From the NCBI GenBank assembly GCA_048296855.1, contig CP182631.1: DNA of 64,000 nucleotides; one strand, 5' to 3'. Source of the stretch: Pseudocolwellia sp048296855 (GTDB taxonomy: Bacteria > Pseudomonadota > Gammaproteobacteria > Enterobacterales > Alteromonadaceae). Position numbers and translations under genes: made by a program. Below the pieces are notes generated by a model. That model was not told the DNA's origin. It did no database searches and saw only the letters and a program-made list of their open reading frames with translations. This document shows positions 63,910 through 64,000 of this stretch, piece after piece (positions within the stretch are counted from its first letter, which is position 1; every line of letters begins with the position of its first letter).

Positions 63910-64000
63910 TTAAGTATATTCAACAGGTAAAGCTGTGGTGTACTTAATCTCTTCCATTGCGAAGCTTGAACTAATATCAGAAAAATTAGCACGTGTTATT
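63910..64000 (-). CDS. Lrp/AsnC-family regulator, C-terminal fragment at window edge
   Basis: On the minus strand the frame from 64000 to TAA 63912-63910 reads ITRANFSDISSSFAMEEIKY then TTALPVEYT. The pattern of a short strand, S-S-F-x-M/L and K-Y-T-T-A-L-P is the end of Lrp/AsnC RAM domains, and resembles the end of the 27538 regulator. The rest lies outside the window. It is convergent with the dehydratase gene, 38 bases apart. Confidence 0.75.
   Translation of the reverse strand, partial: ITRANFSDISSSFAMEEIKYTTALPVEYT

Overview
The window looks like chromosomal DNA of a marine, low-GC gammaproteobacterium of the Alteromonadales, most like the Colwellia/Thalassotalea group. This is inferred from three things: AT-rich sequence, many large TonB-dependent receptors with secreted peptidases and red-algal polysaccharide hydrolases, and a conserved gammaproteobacterial block (dsbB-nhaB-fadR-ycgB with yeaH and yeaG). 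I see no rRNA, tRNA, CRISPR array, prophage or intact insertion sequence. The mobile signal is a set of small dispersed repeats with inverted ends.

Region 1 (1-16.5 kb): a LysR regulator cut by the window edge is divergent from an SLC13-type anion transporter. Two paralogous TonB receptors, each 950 residues, then bracket an S9 peptidase, a haloacetate dehalogenase-like hydrolase with a complete halide site, a LeuCD-type dehydratase pair and a Tat-signal FMN hydroxyacid dehydrogenase that carries a CxxCH motif. The dehalogenase and FMN enzyme could form a haloacid to hydroxyacid to ketoacid route, though their predicted compartments differ.

Region 2 (16.5-27.5 kb): peptide scavenging. It holds an exported amidohydrolase, a third TonB receptor, a tandem pair of S9 peptidases (one a lipoprotein, the other without the lipobox cysteine) and an exported alpha/beta hydrolase.

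Region 3 (27.5-36.8 kb): a branched-chain amino acid catabolic operon. A divergent Lrp-type regulator precedes the ketoacid dehydrogenase genes (E1 alpha, E1 beta, E2, E3), an acyl-CoA dehydrogenase, an aminotransferase and an HSD10-like dehydrogenase. Together these carry out the first steps of Val/Leu/Ile breakdown.

Region 4 (36.8-48.3 kb): an unrecognised 213-residue protein bracketed by two repeat elements, a LysR/MFS efflux pair, convergent GH16 and GH86 lipoprotein glycosidases (agar/porphyran type), a PhoD-like phosphatase and a fourth TonB receptor.

Region 5 (48.4-64 kb): dsbB, nhaB, fadR, the ycgB-yeaH-yeaG stress module, an M13 lipoprotein peptidase, a ThrE-like exporter, a 57-residue two-helix membrane protein, an NRDE/TANGO2 protein, a class II aldolase with an enolase-superfamily sugar acid dehydratase, and the end of another Lrp-type regulator.

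Three small repeat families recur: a near-palindromic element of about 195 bp (three copies), a second family with GGGGCTGTTGA-type ends (four copies), and a hairpin-bearing direct repeat flanking the amidohydrolase gene. They fill most of the longer intergenic gaps.
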